DNA of 64,000 nt from Sipunculus nudus. Taxonomy: Eukaryota; Annelida; Sipuncula; Golfingiida; Sipunculidae. Location: positions 67,686,926 through 67,750,925 of the forward strand of contig CM049309.1 of assembly GCA_026874595.1 (NCBI GenBank), in the 5' to 3' direction. This document shows positions 37,304-48,600 of this stretch, one piece after another; within the stretch, counting starts at the first letter, position 1; each line of letters begins with the position of its first letter. Below the pieces are notes generated by a model. It had not been told where the DNA came from, did not search any database, and was given only the letters and a program-made list of their open reading frames with translations. Made by a program: the position numbers and the translations under genes.

Positions 37304-39055
37304 TTTTTAGCGAACCTGTGAGCTTATGCAATGTTGCTGCATCGTCCATCACGTGTCAGTGCATCGTTCTTCGTCTCTAGTTAACCATACCTATCTCAAA
37401 AATGGCAGGAGCTAGCATCACCAAATTTTTTGCAAATAATCAGTCATCATTTGTTTATTTTTTTTTCTAACTGCATTTTCTTAGATTTTTGCACAGCGTC
37501 CATCTGTTCATCTGCCTTGGGATAAAAACACTCATATCTCTGCATTGGTTGGACTTGTCGACTTGAAATTTTGCATATGTTTACATCTTGGACAGCTTTC
37601 TTGATTTTATGACAGGTGGGGCCACCTACATCATGTTTAAGCTGCGTCAGACATCCAAGCTCCTATCTTGGGAACCGTTTGACCAGTTGGGTCAAAATTT
37701 TGCATGTATATAGATCTCCCATAGCTCTTTATCATACGCAAAACTGGTGGCACCACCTGCAACAATTTTTGCACAGCGTCTATCTGTTCATCTGCCTTGG
37801 GATAAAATCACTCATATCTCGGCAGTGGTTTGACTTATCCACCTTAAATTTTGCAGGTTTATACATCCTTGACAGCTTTCTTGAATTTATGGCAGGTGGC
37901 GCAACCTACATTCAAATTTACACTGCAGACATCCAAGCTCATATCTCTGGAACCATATGACCGATTGGGCAAAAATTTTGCATGTTTATAGATCTCACAT
38001 AGCTCTTTATCATACGCAAAACTGTTGGCGCCACCTGCAATCATTTTTGCACAGTGTCCGTCTGTTTATTTGCCATGGGATAAAATCACTCATATGTCGG
38101 CAATGGTTTGACATTTCTGCCTAAAATTTCTTGATTTTGTGGCAGGTGGCACCACCTACATTTATGTATGCGCTGCAAACATTCAGGCTTATATCTCAGG
38201 ACTGGTTTGACATATCCGCCTGAAATTTCTCTTGTGTATAGATCTCACATAGCTCTTAATCATACACAAAATTGTTGGCGCCACCTGCCACAATTTTTGC
38301 ACAGCATCCGTATGTTTTTCTGCCGTAGGCTAAAATCACTCATGTCTCAGTAGTGGTTTTACTTATCTGCCTAAAATTTTGCATGTTTATACATTTTGGA
38401 TAGCTTTCTCGATTTTGTGGCAGGTGGCGCCACCTACATTTATGTATAAGCTGCAGACATTCAGACTTATATTTCAGGACTGGTTTGACATAACCCCCTG
38501 AAATTTTGCATGTGTATAGATCTCACATAGCTCCTAATCTTACACAAAAGTGATGGCGCCAACTGCCAACATTTTTGCACAGCGTCCGTCTGTTTGTCTG
38601 CCAAGGGCTAAAATCACTCATATCTCGTTAGTGGTTTGAATTGTCTGCCTAAAATTTTTCATGTTTATACATCTGGGACAGTTTTCTGGATTTTGTGGTA
38701 GGTGGCGCAACCTACATACACATTTCGGCTGAAGATATTCAGGCTAATATGCAACACACTTCACTCTATTTCCCCTTGCCACTCAATCCATGCCTCACTT
38801 CACCCGTCCCACTCTGATTTTGGTGGATACAAGTAGTCACTTGTTGACTACCCGTATTCTAGATTTTGTGTTGTGTGCACCCATGGTAGATTTTCAGCAG
38901 TGATGTTTGTTTAATTGTTTCTTGTTCTAAGTGTTTAGTTCTTGCATTGTTCATATACATGTTACACATGTTCTTGAAAAGTAATGGTCCAGCATTGAAG
39001 CATTATACCTGGTGTAATCTCATTGCACAGGTTCGCATTAGGCCTGTAGGCCTTG
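37304..39055 (+). mobile_element. Helentron-like element, family IV, copy 2, hosting family I copy D
   Basis: It starts TTTTTAGCGAACCTGTGAGC and ends with CACAGGTTCGC (39027 on), the hairpin AGGCCT-GT-AGGCCT and CTTG before TT (39055). The last 190 bp match 32515-32690 (GTGTTGTGTGCACCCATG; GTGATGTTTG; GAAGCATTATACCTGGTGTA). Most of its length is the family I insertion at about 37486-38862, so little of its own core remains. Confidence 0.6.
37486..38862 (+). mobile_element. Helentron-like element, family I, copy D, nested in family IV
   Basis: It contains about nine monomers whose GGTGGCGCCACC-type boxes alternate at spacings of about 130 and 149 bp (37615, 37746, 37895, 38024, 38145 and on; exact box at 38423). 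The right end has CACTCTGATTTTGGTGGATAC, the hairpin GTAGTCAC-TT-GTTGACTAC, CCGTATT and CTAG (38859-38862). The 5' inverted box and unique segment of complete copies are absent. It is the longest array of this family here. Confidence 0.65.
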
Positions 39056-39358
39056 TTCTCTTTCTCAGAACTGTATACTTTGGTTGTCTTTTTGTTCGCG
39101 AGGGTTTAAAAAATAGGATCAACGAAAGGAAACCCATCAGAATCGCAAAAATGAAACCATTGTGAATAATATAGGCATAGGCAAAATACTGAAAATGTGA
39201 AAATGAGAAATGATAACCCCGAGAAAAAGAGACAATCTTTGACAAGTTGATGAGGACTTTGGACATAAGTGCACAGAATATGGTGTCTCAAATACAGTTT
39301 ATAAAATTGTCCCCTGAAATATTGGTTGTTAACCAAATATTGTTTCTGGAATCTTTTT
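39056..39358. other. Short intronic spacer between elements
   Basis: No element ends or coding motifs were recognised. Open frames on both strands here look like chance. Confidence 0.4.
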
Positions 39359-40388
39359 ATGCCCCCGCCACAAAGTGGCCGGGGCATATAGTTTTACCCA
39401 TGTCCGTCCTTCCGTCATTCCGGAATCAAACAGTTGTACGGACTTTTTTTCGCAATGCCTGCAGATATTGGCCTGATTTTTGGTATGTGGGCAGATATAG
39501 ACCAGTTACAGATCGAGTTGGCATTTTTTTCCCCAGGTTGACCTACTTTTGATTTTTTACGGCTCCTAAACATAGAAAATTTCAAGAAAAATATAAATTT
39601 TCATGACAAATGTACATGTACAGCCGTTTTAGCCCTCAGCTCATAGGCTGATGGGCTACTGTCGTCACCCAAGCTGTCCATCTGTCCGTCCGTCTGTCTG
39701 TCCATCCGGAGTCTGTCCATCCTGCATCTGTTAACTTTTACCTTGTGAGCGGGATATATATATCTCTAAAAGGATTCACCGTTGCAATTTTATTTCATCA
39801 GTGAATATGTATATCGTTAAAATCTCGGCCAAGTTCGAAGATGGGTAGCCTTGACCCATTTTTCTACATTTTAGAGCTGATTATACAAAAACACTCAAAA
39901 GCTTATATCTCAAGAACCATATGGTGGATTGTTATGAAACATGGTACATACCTCTCCAATTTAAATTTATAACTGATTATCAGCTTTTGCTAATATCCTA
40001 GTTTTGCAATGCAGTGCTTACAGATACTGGCCTAATGTTTGGTCTGTGGGCGCATAATGACCACTTACAGATCAAGGTCGTGTTTTGTCCCAGTTGACTG
40101 TTTTTATGACCATATGACAGATCCTGGACATAGAAAATTTCATGAAAGACAGAAATTTTTATGAAAAATGCACATGTATGGACTTTTTTTCACAATGCCT
40201 GCAGATACTGGCCTGATTTTAGGTGTGTTGCTTGATAATGACCCATTACAGATCGTGTTTGCATTTTGCCCTTGTTGACCTACTTTTGACTATACGACAC
40301 CTCCTTAATTTAAAAAAATTTTAAAAATTTAGCAAATGTTTCTAACTTGCCCAAGGCAGGGGCATTCGTGTCGTTCCGACACATCTAG
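39359..40388 (+). mobile_element. Helentron-like element, family V, copy 2, hosting a family VI insertion
   Basis: The left hairpin matches copy 1 (TATGCCCCCGCCAC and complement, 39359-39389), as does GTCCGTCCTTCCGTCATTCC. The core is shorter than in copy 1. The right end has GGCAGGGGCAT, the perfect hairpin GTGTCG-TTC-CGACAC (40368-40382) and AT-CTAG (40385-40388) before TTT. The core is interrupted at about 39626-40001 by another element. Confidence 0.72.
39626..40001 (+). mobile_element. Short Helentron-like element, family VI, nested in family V copy 2
   Basis: It begins TTTTAGCCCTCAGCTCATAG, which folds with GCTGATGGGCT, followed by GTCCGTCCGTCTGTCTGTCC and GTTAAC. It carries ATATCTCAAGAACC, a motif shared in diverged form with other families. 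It ends with a weak hairpin around CAGCTTTTGCT and CTAG (39998-40001) before TTT. Family V sequence resumes immediately after. At about 375 bp it has a single monomer. Confidence 0.5.
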
Positions 40389-40807
40389 TTTCACTGGTAA
40401 AGTATCCTAAAAAAAAAACCCTATGCATTGTGATATTGCTGTCCTATATGATACACACAAAGATCATTGTTCATGACCATGCTGAATGTTAAGTTAGTGC
40501 CAAATTTCTAGTAAACCTTTAGCATGACATCATTCCCCCTTGTGATGTCATAATTCATGCTCAACAGATGGACACATTAGACAAGTCCTAGTTGTAAACA
40601 GTGCTGTCAAACCCCATAAAATGCTCATCCTATTGTTATTTCTACTAATAATTACACCAAATTCGATAAGTAGGAGATTTTTACATTCTTGACCTATTGT
40701 TCAAATTTAATAAAATCTATAAAACTTTTCCTTAGATATCTTGCAGTTAACCTACACACGGAATCAAGTGAAATCATACCTTTCACTTCACACGATCATT
40801 AATACAA
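40389..40807. other. No recognised feature
   Basis: DIPP intronic sequence between two elements; nothing identifiable. Confidence 0.4.
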
Positions 40808-41993
40808 CTAGAATACGGGTAGTCGACAAGCGACTACCTGTATCCACCTAAATCAGAGTGGAATGGGTGAAGTGAGGCATGGATTGAGTGGCAAGGGGAA
40901 ATAGAGTGAAGTGTTGCATATTAGCATGGATGTCTGCAGCCAAATTGTGTATGTAGGTTGCGCCACCTACAACAAAATCCAGAAAGCCGTCCAAGTTGTA
41001 TACATATGCAAAATTTAAGGCAGATAAGTCAAACCACTACATGTATATGAGTGATTTTTGCCCTTGGCAGACAAACAGATGGACGCTGTGCAAAAATGGT
41101 TGCAGGTGGCGCCACCAGTTTTGCGTATGATAAAGAGCTATGTGAGAACTAAACACATGCAAAACTTTGGCCCAATCGGTCAAACGGTTCCCAAGATATG
41201 AGCTTGGATATCTGCTGCATAAACTAGAATGTAGGTGGTGCCACCTGTCTTAAAATCAAGAGAGCTGTCGGGGATGTATAAACCTGCAAAATTTTAGGCA
41301 GATATGTCAAACCAGTGCCGAGATATGAGTGATTTTATCCCATGGCAGACAAATAGACGGGAGCTGTGCAAAAATGGCTGCAGGTGGCGCCACCAGTTTT
41401 GTGTATGATAAAGAGATATGTGAGATCTATACACATGCAAAATTTTGGCCTAATCGGTCAAACGGTTCCCGAGATGAGCTTGGATGTGAGCAGCATAAAA
41501 CGTGAATGTAGGTGGCACCACCTGTCATAAAATCAGAAAAGCTCTCCAGGATGTATACGCATGCCGAATTTCAGGTGAATTAGTCAAACCACTACAGAGA
41601 TATGAGTGATTTTAACCCAAGGCAGACGAACAGATGGACACTGTGCAAACATGGTTGCAGGTGGTGCCACCATTTTTTGTGTATGTTATAAAGCTCTCCA
41701 AGGGCTACATTTGTGCAAAAAAAATTTTCCTAATCAGTCAAACGGTTCCCGAGATATGTGGGTTTATGTGTGGAAACAGACGCACAAACGGACGCAGAGC
41801 GCAGAGGAAAGGTCAGAGGTCAAAACAAAATCGGGGCGCAGCAGTTCACATGTGACCCGAACAAAATCCCGGGTTTCGTAAAATTCCACCCAGCGGTTAC
41901 GGAGGAGTTCTCCGGACACCTAAGCGGCCGCGGCGGCGGCGGCGGTGGGCTGAAAACATAGAATCTGCAAAACTCTTGTTTTGGCGGATACAA
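40808..41993 (-). mobile_element. Helentron-like element, family I, copy E, apparently complete
   Basis: The CTAG end at 40808-40811 is followed by the hairpin GTAGTCG-ACAAG-CGACTAC and TGTATCCACC-TAAATCAGAG. The other end carries CTCTTGTTTTGGCGGATACA (to about 41992). Boxes GGTGGCGCCACC lie at 41105 and 41383, and single-base variants at 41234, 41511 and 41660. The unique segment with GACGCAGAGCGCAGAGG and CAGCGGTTACGGAGGAGTTC precedes a GGC/CGG triplet run at about 41925-41946. No coding content. Confidence 0.75.
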
Positions 41994-44819
41994 ATATACA
42001 TTCTAATTTACGATGACTGGCTGCACTTATGGCAAAAATTTAATCAAATAGAAGCACTACTTTACTCAGACACAGCACATGTTGCTGTGACCAACCTGTT
42101 ATGTTGTAAATGGCCATATGTTTAAAAAAGGGCATTTATTAGATACTCACATGATTGCTGTTTTGGAGAAAAAATGAAGTGTCATCTGATGTTTATTTTA
42201 TTGACCTAAAACGATAATAGAGCAGGATTAAAGTCCTATGATAATGAAAAAATACAAAATATCTGTAGGTTTGCTAGTATATGCAAATCATACATGAATA
42301 CTCAATTCCAAATTTGGGATTAAAGTATTCAGTTTAATTAACTTAGTACATTAGTAAAACCACATTATTTGAGTATATGAGGAAACAGGTTTAGTGGTAT
42401 ATTCAAAAGATGTGTTTTCTTTATATTTCCTGGATATTCTGTATTTGTGTTCTTTTTGTTAATATGTCATGGTATTCCTTTAACATTCACACTGATAGAC
42501 ATTCCATCCAGCACTTCTTCCAGTCAAGCTGGTAATCTTCCCACACTGGCAGCTGTGAGTGTTCTTTCCTGCGGCTTTCATCTTGATCACCACAGGGCTG
42601 TTTGGCTACTTTGCTGTCTGCAGAGCTCCCTGAAGCTCAGCAGCCCAGCCGTGATCGATGGTACACATTTTCATCTTCTTTTTCATCTTTCACCAGTCCC
42701 TCATCTGTCTTGCTTTCTTTCCTCAATCTCCTCTTCCTTCTAATATGATCTCATTTAATACTCAGACTATCCTCATTACAGTAGGCTTCTACATAAAAGA
42801 GATTTTTACCGGTAATTATAGGATGATGGTCCTTGGGCTTAAATTAGAAGGAGCCTCAAGGCTGGATGCTTATATTTGATTTGACATTTACTGCTCCGTG
42901 GGCTTGTAGGTAAAGTAGATCACTCTTGTTAGGTTACTTTTAATAACAAGTGTAGGTAATAAGGCTACCGCCTGTAAGGTATAGACTTTGTACTTGGTTA
43001 ATAATTGATTCCATTTAGGCGTTGCATCTTTGATAATGTTAAATAAAGCCTTTGTGGTTTGAATTAAATTAAAGGTGTTCTGTTTTTATTTTTCTTGCTC
43101 CCACATGGGCTTTATTTGATTATTCCATCAAATTGCACCTAATTTATAAGATCCATATAAAAATAGACAACATCAAAGTTGATTCAAAAGAAAACTTGGT
43201 ATGAGCAAAGTCAGTTTGTTTGCTGGTCACCCATAATGCACTTTTACTGATTAATGCATGATGCAGACATGCATAACTTTTATACTATTCATGCCAGAAG
43301 CATAGAATTTTCAAGAATTGTTCAATACTAGTAGATTTCCAATTCTTTTAAAAAGTTGTCCCACAGTTGCATATTTACAAAGTTATGGCTTAATAGAGTC
43401 AGTTAGGAAAATTTTCTAAAATCTATTGGTTTCACATGGAATGACCCAAATACTGCAATGACATATATAATAGATGATGATTTGTCAAATGATCCAAGTT
43501 TTGGCTTCAAACCTTTGATGAAAGCTAAGATTCCTTATGTACAGAACGCGGCATGTGGGATGCAGAATGAGTGTTGAGAAATTTCAAATGTACCGGCATG
43601 ACAGCATTCATGTTTTCTAAGAGTTGCTCCTGGATACCATGTGGAAAAGGCAATAATTGTTACATGTAGCAATATGCCTTGCCGGATACACATTTCACAT
43701 ACTGGATCCATGCATAAGGAACATCACCTTATTTATTTCTTCAAAACCATTTTTTTTGCATGCCTCATTTCGCATTCTGTACATAAAGAATCCTAACTTT
43801 AGTCAGCATTTCATGGAGTTTTAGTCACATGGCCCAAAACACTGGTGTATCGGATATGTCAGTGGACCAGTGCTTGATGTCATGATGCAGTACTGGAAGT
43901 CTGGAAGCTTCTTCCATCAGTCCAGGATGTCTTGTACACAGACTGCACATTTATTTTGTCATTCAGGGATACCACATCCAACCTTTGATGTTGGGTCTGA
44001 TGCCACCAAGTCTGCCTATACTTCTTGTGACTGTTTATCATTATAAGCTGTCAGATCACACTTCACTGCAGAGTCCCCACAGACAAAAACTTGTCCCTTA
44101 AAGTGCAAGAAAAGAAAATTCTCCATGGTTGTCCTCAATCATGATTGGGCCTACATACAAGGGTCTTGTCTTTCTTTCTTCTTCAATATTTATTGGCATT
44201 CTAATCAAGGTTTGTATGTGCAAATGAAAGATTTTCATGGAAAATCCTGTTAAATGGACATAACCTGAGCAGAAGTTTTGTTCTAATAAAATAAGAAAGT
44301 CTGCAGAGATGTCACAGTGGATCCCCTTTAACACATAAAGCGTTTTTTTAAATGTCTTGAGCAAGGTGGATTGATCAAATTGTTTTAAAGTGTATTGTGC
44401 ATTCACTTGAACATCTAGCTGCAGTGCCTGAAGTGAACATTTCATATGTGAAAAAGCTAACAAAATCCTGACACAAGAATTTGTGCTTGCGCTGTGACCC
44501 ACTTGCTTCAAATTACCTTGTGAATGGTCAGTTTTCAATCAAACAGGTTGAAACCATTTTGCATTTGCCATGAGAAAGGGTAATTTTTCACAATAACTTG
44601 AAAAATTGTTGTTAATAGATTTTAAGAAACCTTGGGTGCTTTATTATTTGTCTAGATACCAGAAAGGGCACTTAAGAGTTATTGTAGCAATTCATTAATC
44701 CGTACATGGTATGTCATTGATTAATACATGGTAAATCAAATTTGTCTGCATAAGAAAGTATATTTTACTTTATATAAGTTTCCCCCTTTTTATGACCATA
44801 TAAATTGTAGTGTACAATT
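41994..44819. other. DIPP intron: one unidentified open frame and one inverted repeat
   Basis: A 146-codon frame on the - strand (44098-44538) has no motif I can name. An inverted repeat with about 35-bp arms and a 200-bp spacer lies at 43523-43560 and 43757-43803 (TTCTGTACATAA in one arm). A GC-richer patch at about 42495-42665 stands out from the AT-rich surroundings, without a clear exon. None of these is firmly assigned. Confidence 0.35.
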
Positions 44820-45478
44820 TATTAGGGCCCTACCTGACAGGCGGTACTCTACAGTGGTCACCATGTCAGTCAGTCCCTCCATACTTCCGTCCTTCGGATC
44901 TTCAGTCAGTGACACTTTCTTTCACACGCCATAACTCAACAACAACATATTTCAGCTTTCCCAAATTCACAGGGATGATTGGTACATATAAGGGCTCCAG
45001 ACCTATTGAATTACAGACATGTTGGCCACCAATATGGCCACCACAGCCCAATGGCTGATTTTCTTTCACACACGATAACTCAACAGCAACACTCTTCAGC
45101 TTTGCCAAATTCACAGGGATGATTGGTACCTATGAGGATACTATCCCTATTGTATAACACATTCCAATGTGGCCACAAGAGCACAGTAAGTGATTTATTT
45201 TTTGCACCCTCCATCTCAACAAGAACATGCTTGTTCTTTATCATTTACAGAGAGATGATTGGTACCGTTAAGGTCTCCATCTTTATCGAATTGCAGCCCT
45301 GTCAGAATTCTGATACGGCCACCAGAGCACAATCGTTGATTTTCTTTCGCGCGCAATATCTCAACAAGAACATGCTTGATCTTTCTCAAATTAACAGGGA
45401 TCATTGGTGTCTTCGAGGGCTTCTGACCAATTGAATTACAGACTTGTTCAAAATCAAATATGGTTAAGAGAGCAAAAC
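44820..45478 (+). mobile_element. Helentron-like element, family VII, copy 1, 3'-truncated
   Basis: It starts TTAGGGCCCTACCTGACAGG, which folds on itself as in copy 2, followed by GTCAGTCCCTCCATACTTCC. About four monomers of about 150 bp follow (CACAGGGATGATTGGTACC; GATAACTCAACA). No 3' box, hairpin or CTAG end is present. Confidence 0.6.
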
Positions 45479-46221
45479 TGTGAATTTGTATAGATGATCA
45501 GGTTGTGCATCCTCTGGTGTCTGTACAGTGATGTTTGTGTAAGTGCTTTCTAGTTATCCTGGTGGAGTGCTTTGGCTGTCTATGGCCATGTAATGCAGTC
45601 ACATAATGAGTTCATCATAGGTCCAGTCATTTGTGGCAGGTAATAAAAACCCTACAGCAGACAGTTTGCCAATATTCTGTGATGAATTACACAGCAGTCT
45701 GCTTGTGTGACATGACAGAATACCAATCAAGTTATAAACTGTCAGAGAGTCGCAGTATACTAGATGTAAAGTCATATCACAGTCACTCATTTAGCATGAT
45801 GCTCTCTCTGCAACAACCTTTGCTGGCATTTCCATCTTTAATCAGCCAGATCCCTATTTCTGTATTCCCGAATGAGAAATATGTTGGCATGCTTGCTTCA
45901 CATAAATATGCCTCAATTGTAAGCAGGTTTATAATATGAAAACATTAGAAAGACTACTGTATAGATTATGGGCTGATGTGATCATTGATGTAAAGGTTTG
46001 CAGATTTAAACTCAGTGGCACTGATTACACTTGAACACAATTTAAATGGACATTTTGGTTTCACCATTGTATATCAGTTACCCAATGTTTTGTACAGATT
46101 TGCATAAAAAGAATGTATGACCATTGGGCCTTTCGTTGGCAATGACAGAATACCATGACAACTTTTGGTGTGATACTTCCCATAGAAAAATCATAACCAA
46201 CAGACCTAGGAGGTTCACCTA
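45479..46221. other. No recognised feature
   Basis: DIPP intronic sequence without identifiable repeats or exons. Confidence 0.4.
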
Positions 46222-46230
46222 TATATATAT

Positions 46231-48255
46231 GTCAAGGCCCAGATCGCGATCTGGACGGATCTTAGATCTGTCCAGCCCAAAGTGCGATCGCAGTTCAGGC
46301 CGGTCCAAACTGCGATCGCAATCCAGGCTGGCCAGATCTTAGATCCGTCCAGCCTAGATTGCGATCGCAGTTTAGTCCGGCCCAGACTGAGATCCTGTCT
46401 TTCTTGCTTCAGGATTGCAATCTGGTCTGGACAGATCTAAGATCAGTCCAGCCGAGATTGCGATCCTAAACTTGACCAGCCCATATTGCGATCCATGCTT
46501 TTACGATCACAGGAGTGAAACATTGGTTGTTTTACCAACTCATTTGGTATTGCATTGTACCATTTTCCCATTATAAATACAATTATAATACAGAAAGGCA
46601 ATTTCACTCCTTCATATCACAGGAGTGAAACATGGGATGTTTCACCAACTCATTTAGTATTGCATGGTTGTTGAAAAAAGGTAACAAGGAAGCCATGGGT
46701 TTTAAATGCTCACAAAATATGATTTGGAAGAGGAGGTAGGCAAGTGCAGGTTTTGTGTGGTAATATAAGCTGCATTATGGGCTGATGGTGTAAACTTTAA
46801 CTCAAGTTATGTAAGATTATGATCATATCCTTGGAGACAGGGAAGAGGATTGATGTCATTTATATTACTGTAATATTTATTATATACAGTTGGAAATGGT
46901 GTGCTGTTTTCACATAGGTTTTGACTTGGCCATATAACTTTATCTACATTGCAGTAGAATTATTTGAAAAAAAAAACCTGTCCATTATCAGTCATGGTAA
47001 TTCTGATTTTTACAAATGAGAACTTATTTAATAATTACTGGTTATTCCTATCCAAGAATAAAACTTAAATAATATAACTATTTATTATAAATTAATAACA
47101 ATATTGTGTCAAATATAATTTAAATTAAAAAGAATAACAGCATCATATGAAAAGACCTTTTAATAATATAACTGAAATAAATGATTATTAAAATAATATT
47201 ATAGAATATATTCATGAATACATTCATGATTACATTTTGAAAGTATTTGCAATTGTATTCAAATATTTTCATTTATAACTGTATTCCTATTTTTATGCAT
47301 GAAATTATGGAGTACATATATTCATATTTGTATTCAAATATATTTGCAAAGTATTCTTATCAAGTCTGGTATTTATTCAGTTTCAGCATAACAAAGTTCT
47401 TGAGAATCCAGATTTTACAAATTTCACAAATTGATCATAAGTATGATCATAATGATCATAAGTATCTGGTTTTATGGCTTTAATTTATATTTAAACATAA
47501 AACTATTATATTCACTTTCACATACTTCACATCAATCTAAGCACTAGACATAGCAAAAGTCTTATGACAATTATCAACATTACAGAAATCATAACGAGAA
47601 CTTGTCTAAGATCTGATTTTTTATCATATTTAAATATATTTTTTTTCAAATGTAAAAAAAAATTAAAAGCAATCTCAGCTATGAAACCATTATAAGAATA
47701 AAAAATAACTCAAGCATAAGAACACCCTATAAATTGTACAAGGAGAAAACTATAGATGGGGAAGTTTAATTTTATTAACATAAATTGAGGAACCAGCAAT
47801 ACAGATTTTGATTTTTTACATAGTTGTGTGACAGCTGATACAGCCACGAGTCTTAATATTATTAATGAAACATATTGACATATTTAATCAGTACTTGTCT
47901 GAGTAAAATTTTACAATTTTGACATATTTTATTTTTTTTTTTTAATTTTAAAATAACTATAAATTAACAAGCTGAAACACTTGGATCGCATGGATCGCAA
48001 TATGGGCTGGTCAAGTTTAGGATCGCAATCTTGACTGGACAGATCTAAGATTTGTCCAGTCCAGATTGCGATCCTGAAGCAAGAAAGACAAGATCGCAAT
48101 CTGGGCCGGACTAAACTGCGATCGCAATATAGGCTGGACGGATCTAAGATCTGGCCAGCCTGGATTGCGATCGCAGTTTGGGCCGGCCTGAACTGCGATC
48201 ACAATTTGGGCTGGACAGATCTAAGATCCATCCAGATCGCAATCTGGGCCTTGAC
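46231..48255. mobile_element. 2.0-kb element with ~270-bp GATC-rich inverted arms
   Basis: The left arm (46231-about 46505) begins GTCAAGGCCCAGATCGCGAT; the right arm (about 47985-48255) ends with its complement. The arms are closely similar, and many differences are C/T or G/A at CpG. Each arm is built of subrepeats around the palindromes GCGATCGC and AGATCTTAGATC joined by TCCAGCC and GGCCGG-type links. Flanks are ATATATAT on both sides, so a TA-rich target duplication of 8-9 bp is possible but ambiguous. The AT-rich middle has no transposase. A small inverted pair, AGGAGTGAAAC and TTTCACTCCT (about 46511-46607), and a partial second copy lie inside. Superfamily not determined. Confidence 0.7.
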
Positions 48256-48600
48256 ATATATATACAGATAGATTCTGGTAATTTCTACATGCAAACCATA
48301 AATTAGGTTACTGTGACATATATATTTTTGGGCTATGGCTGAGGGGCAGTAAGTCAGATCCAGCTGAGAATCAAGATTTAGCACCGCTTATTCAGGATTG
48401 TCCCCACTGGTTTTCATGGTTACAGAAATTAAACATAATCACATATGCTTGTTTCCCCAATACTGGAGTGCAAAACTGCATTACATAAAATATATCTTGA
48501 ATATCATTTCAGATACAGATTCAAATTTTAATAAAAATAATCAACTGAAATTACAGCCAGTCGTGTATTCACCATTAATGTTCATTTTTGTGTGTTTCAG
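48256..48600. other. DIPP intron end, with polypyrimidine acceptor
   Basis: Non-repeat intronic sequence ending in the acceptor TTTTTGTGTGTTTCAG at 48585-48600. Confidence 0.6.

Noticed and set aside
44822-45058. Frames at the start of family VII copy 1
   Set aside because: They are a by-product of the element's terminal repeat and monomers.
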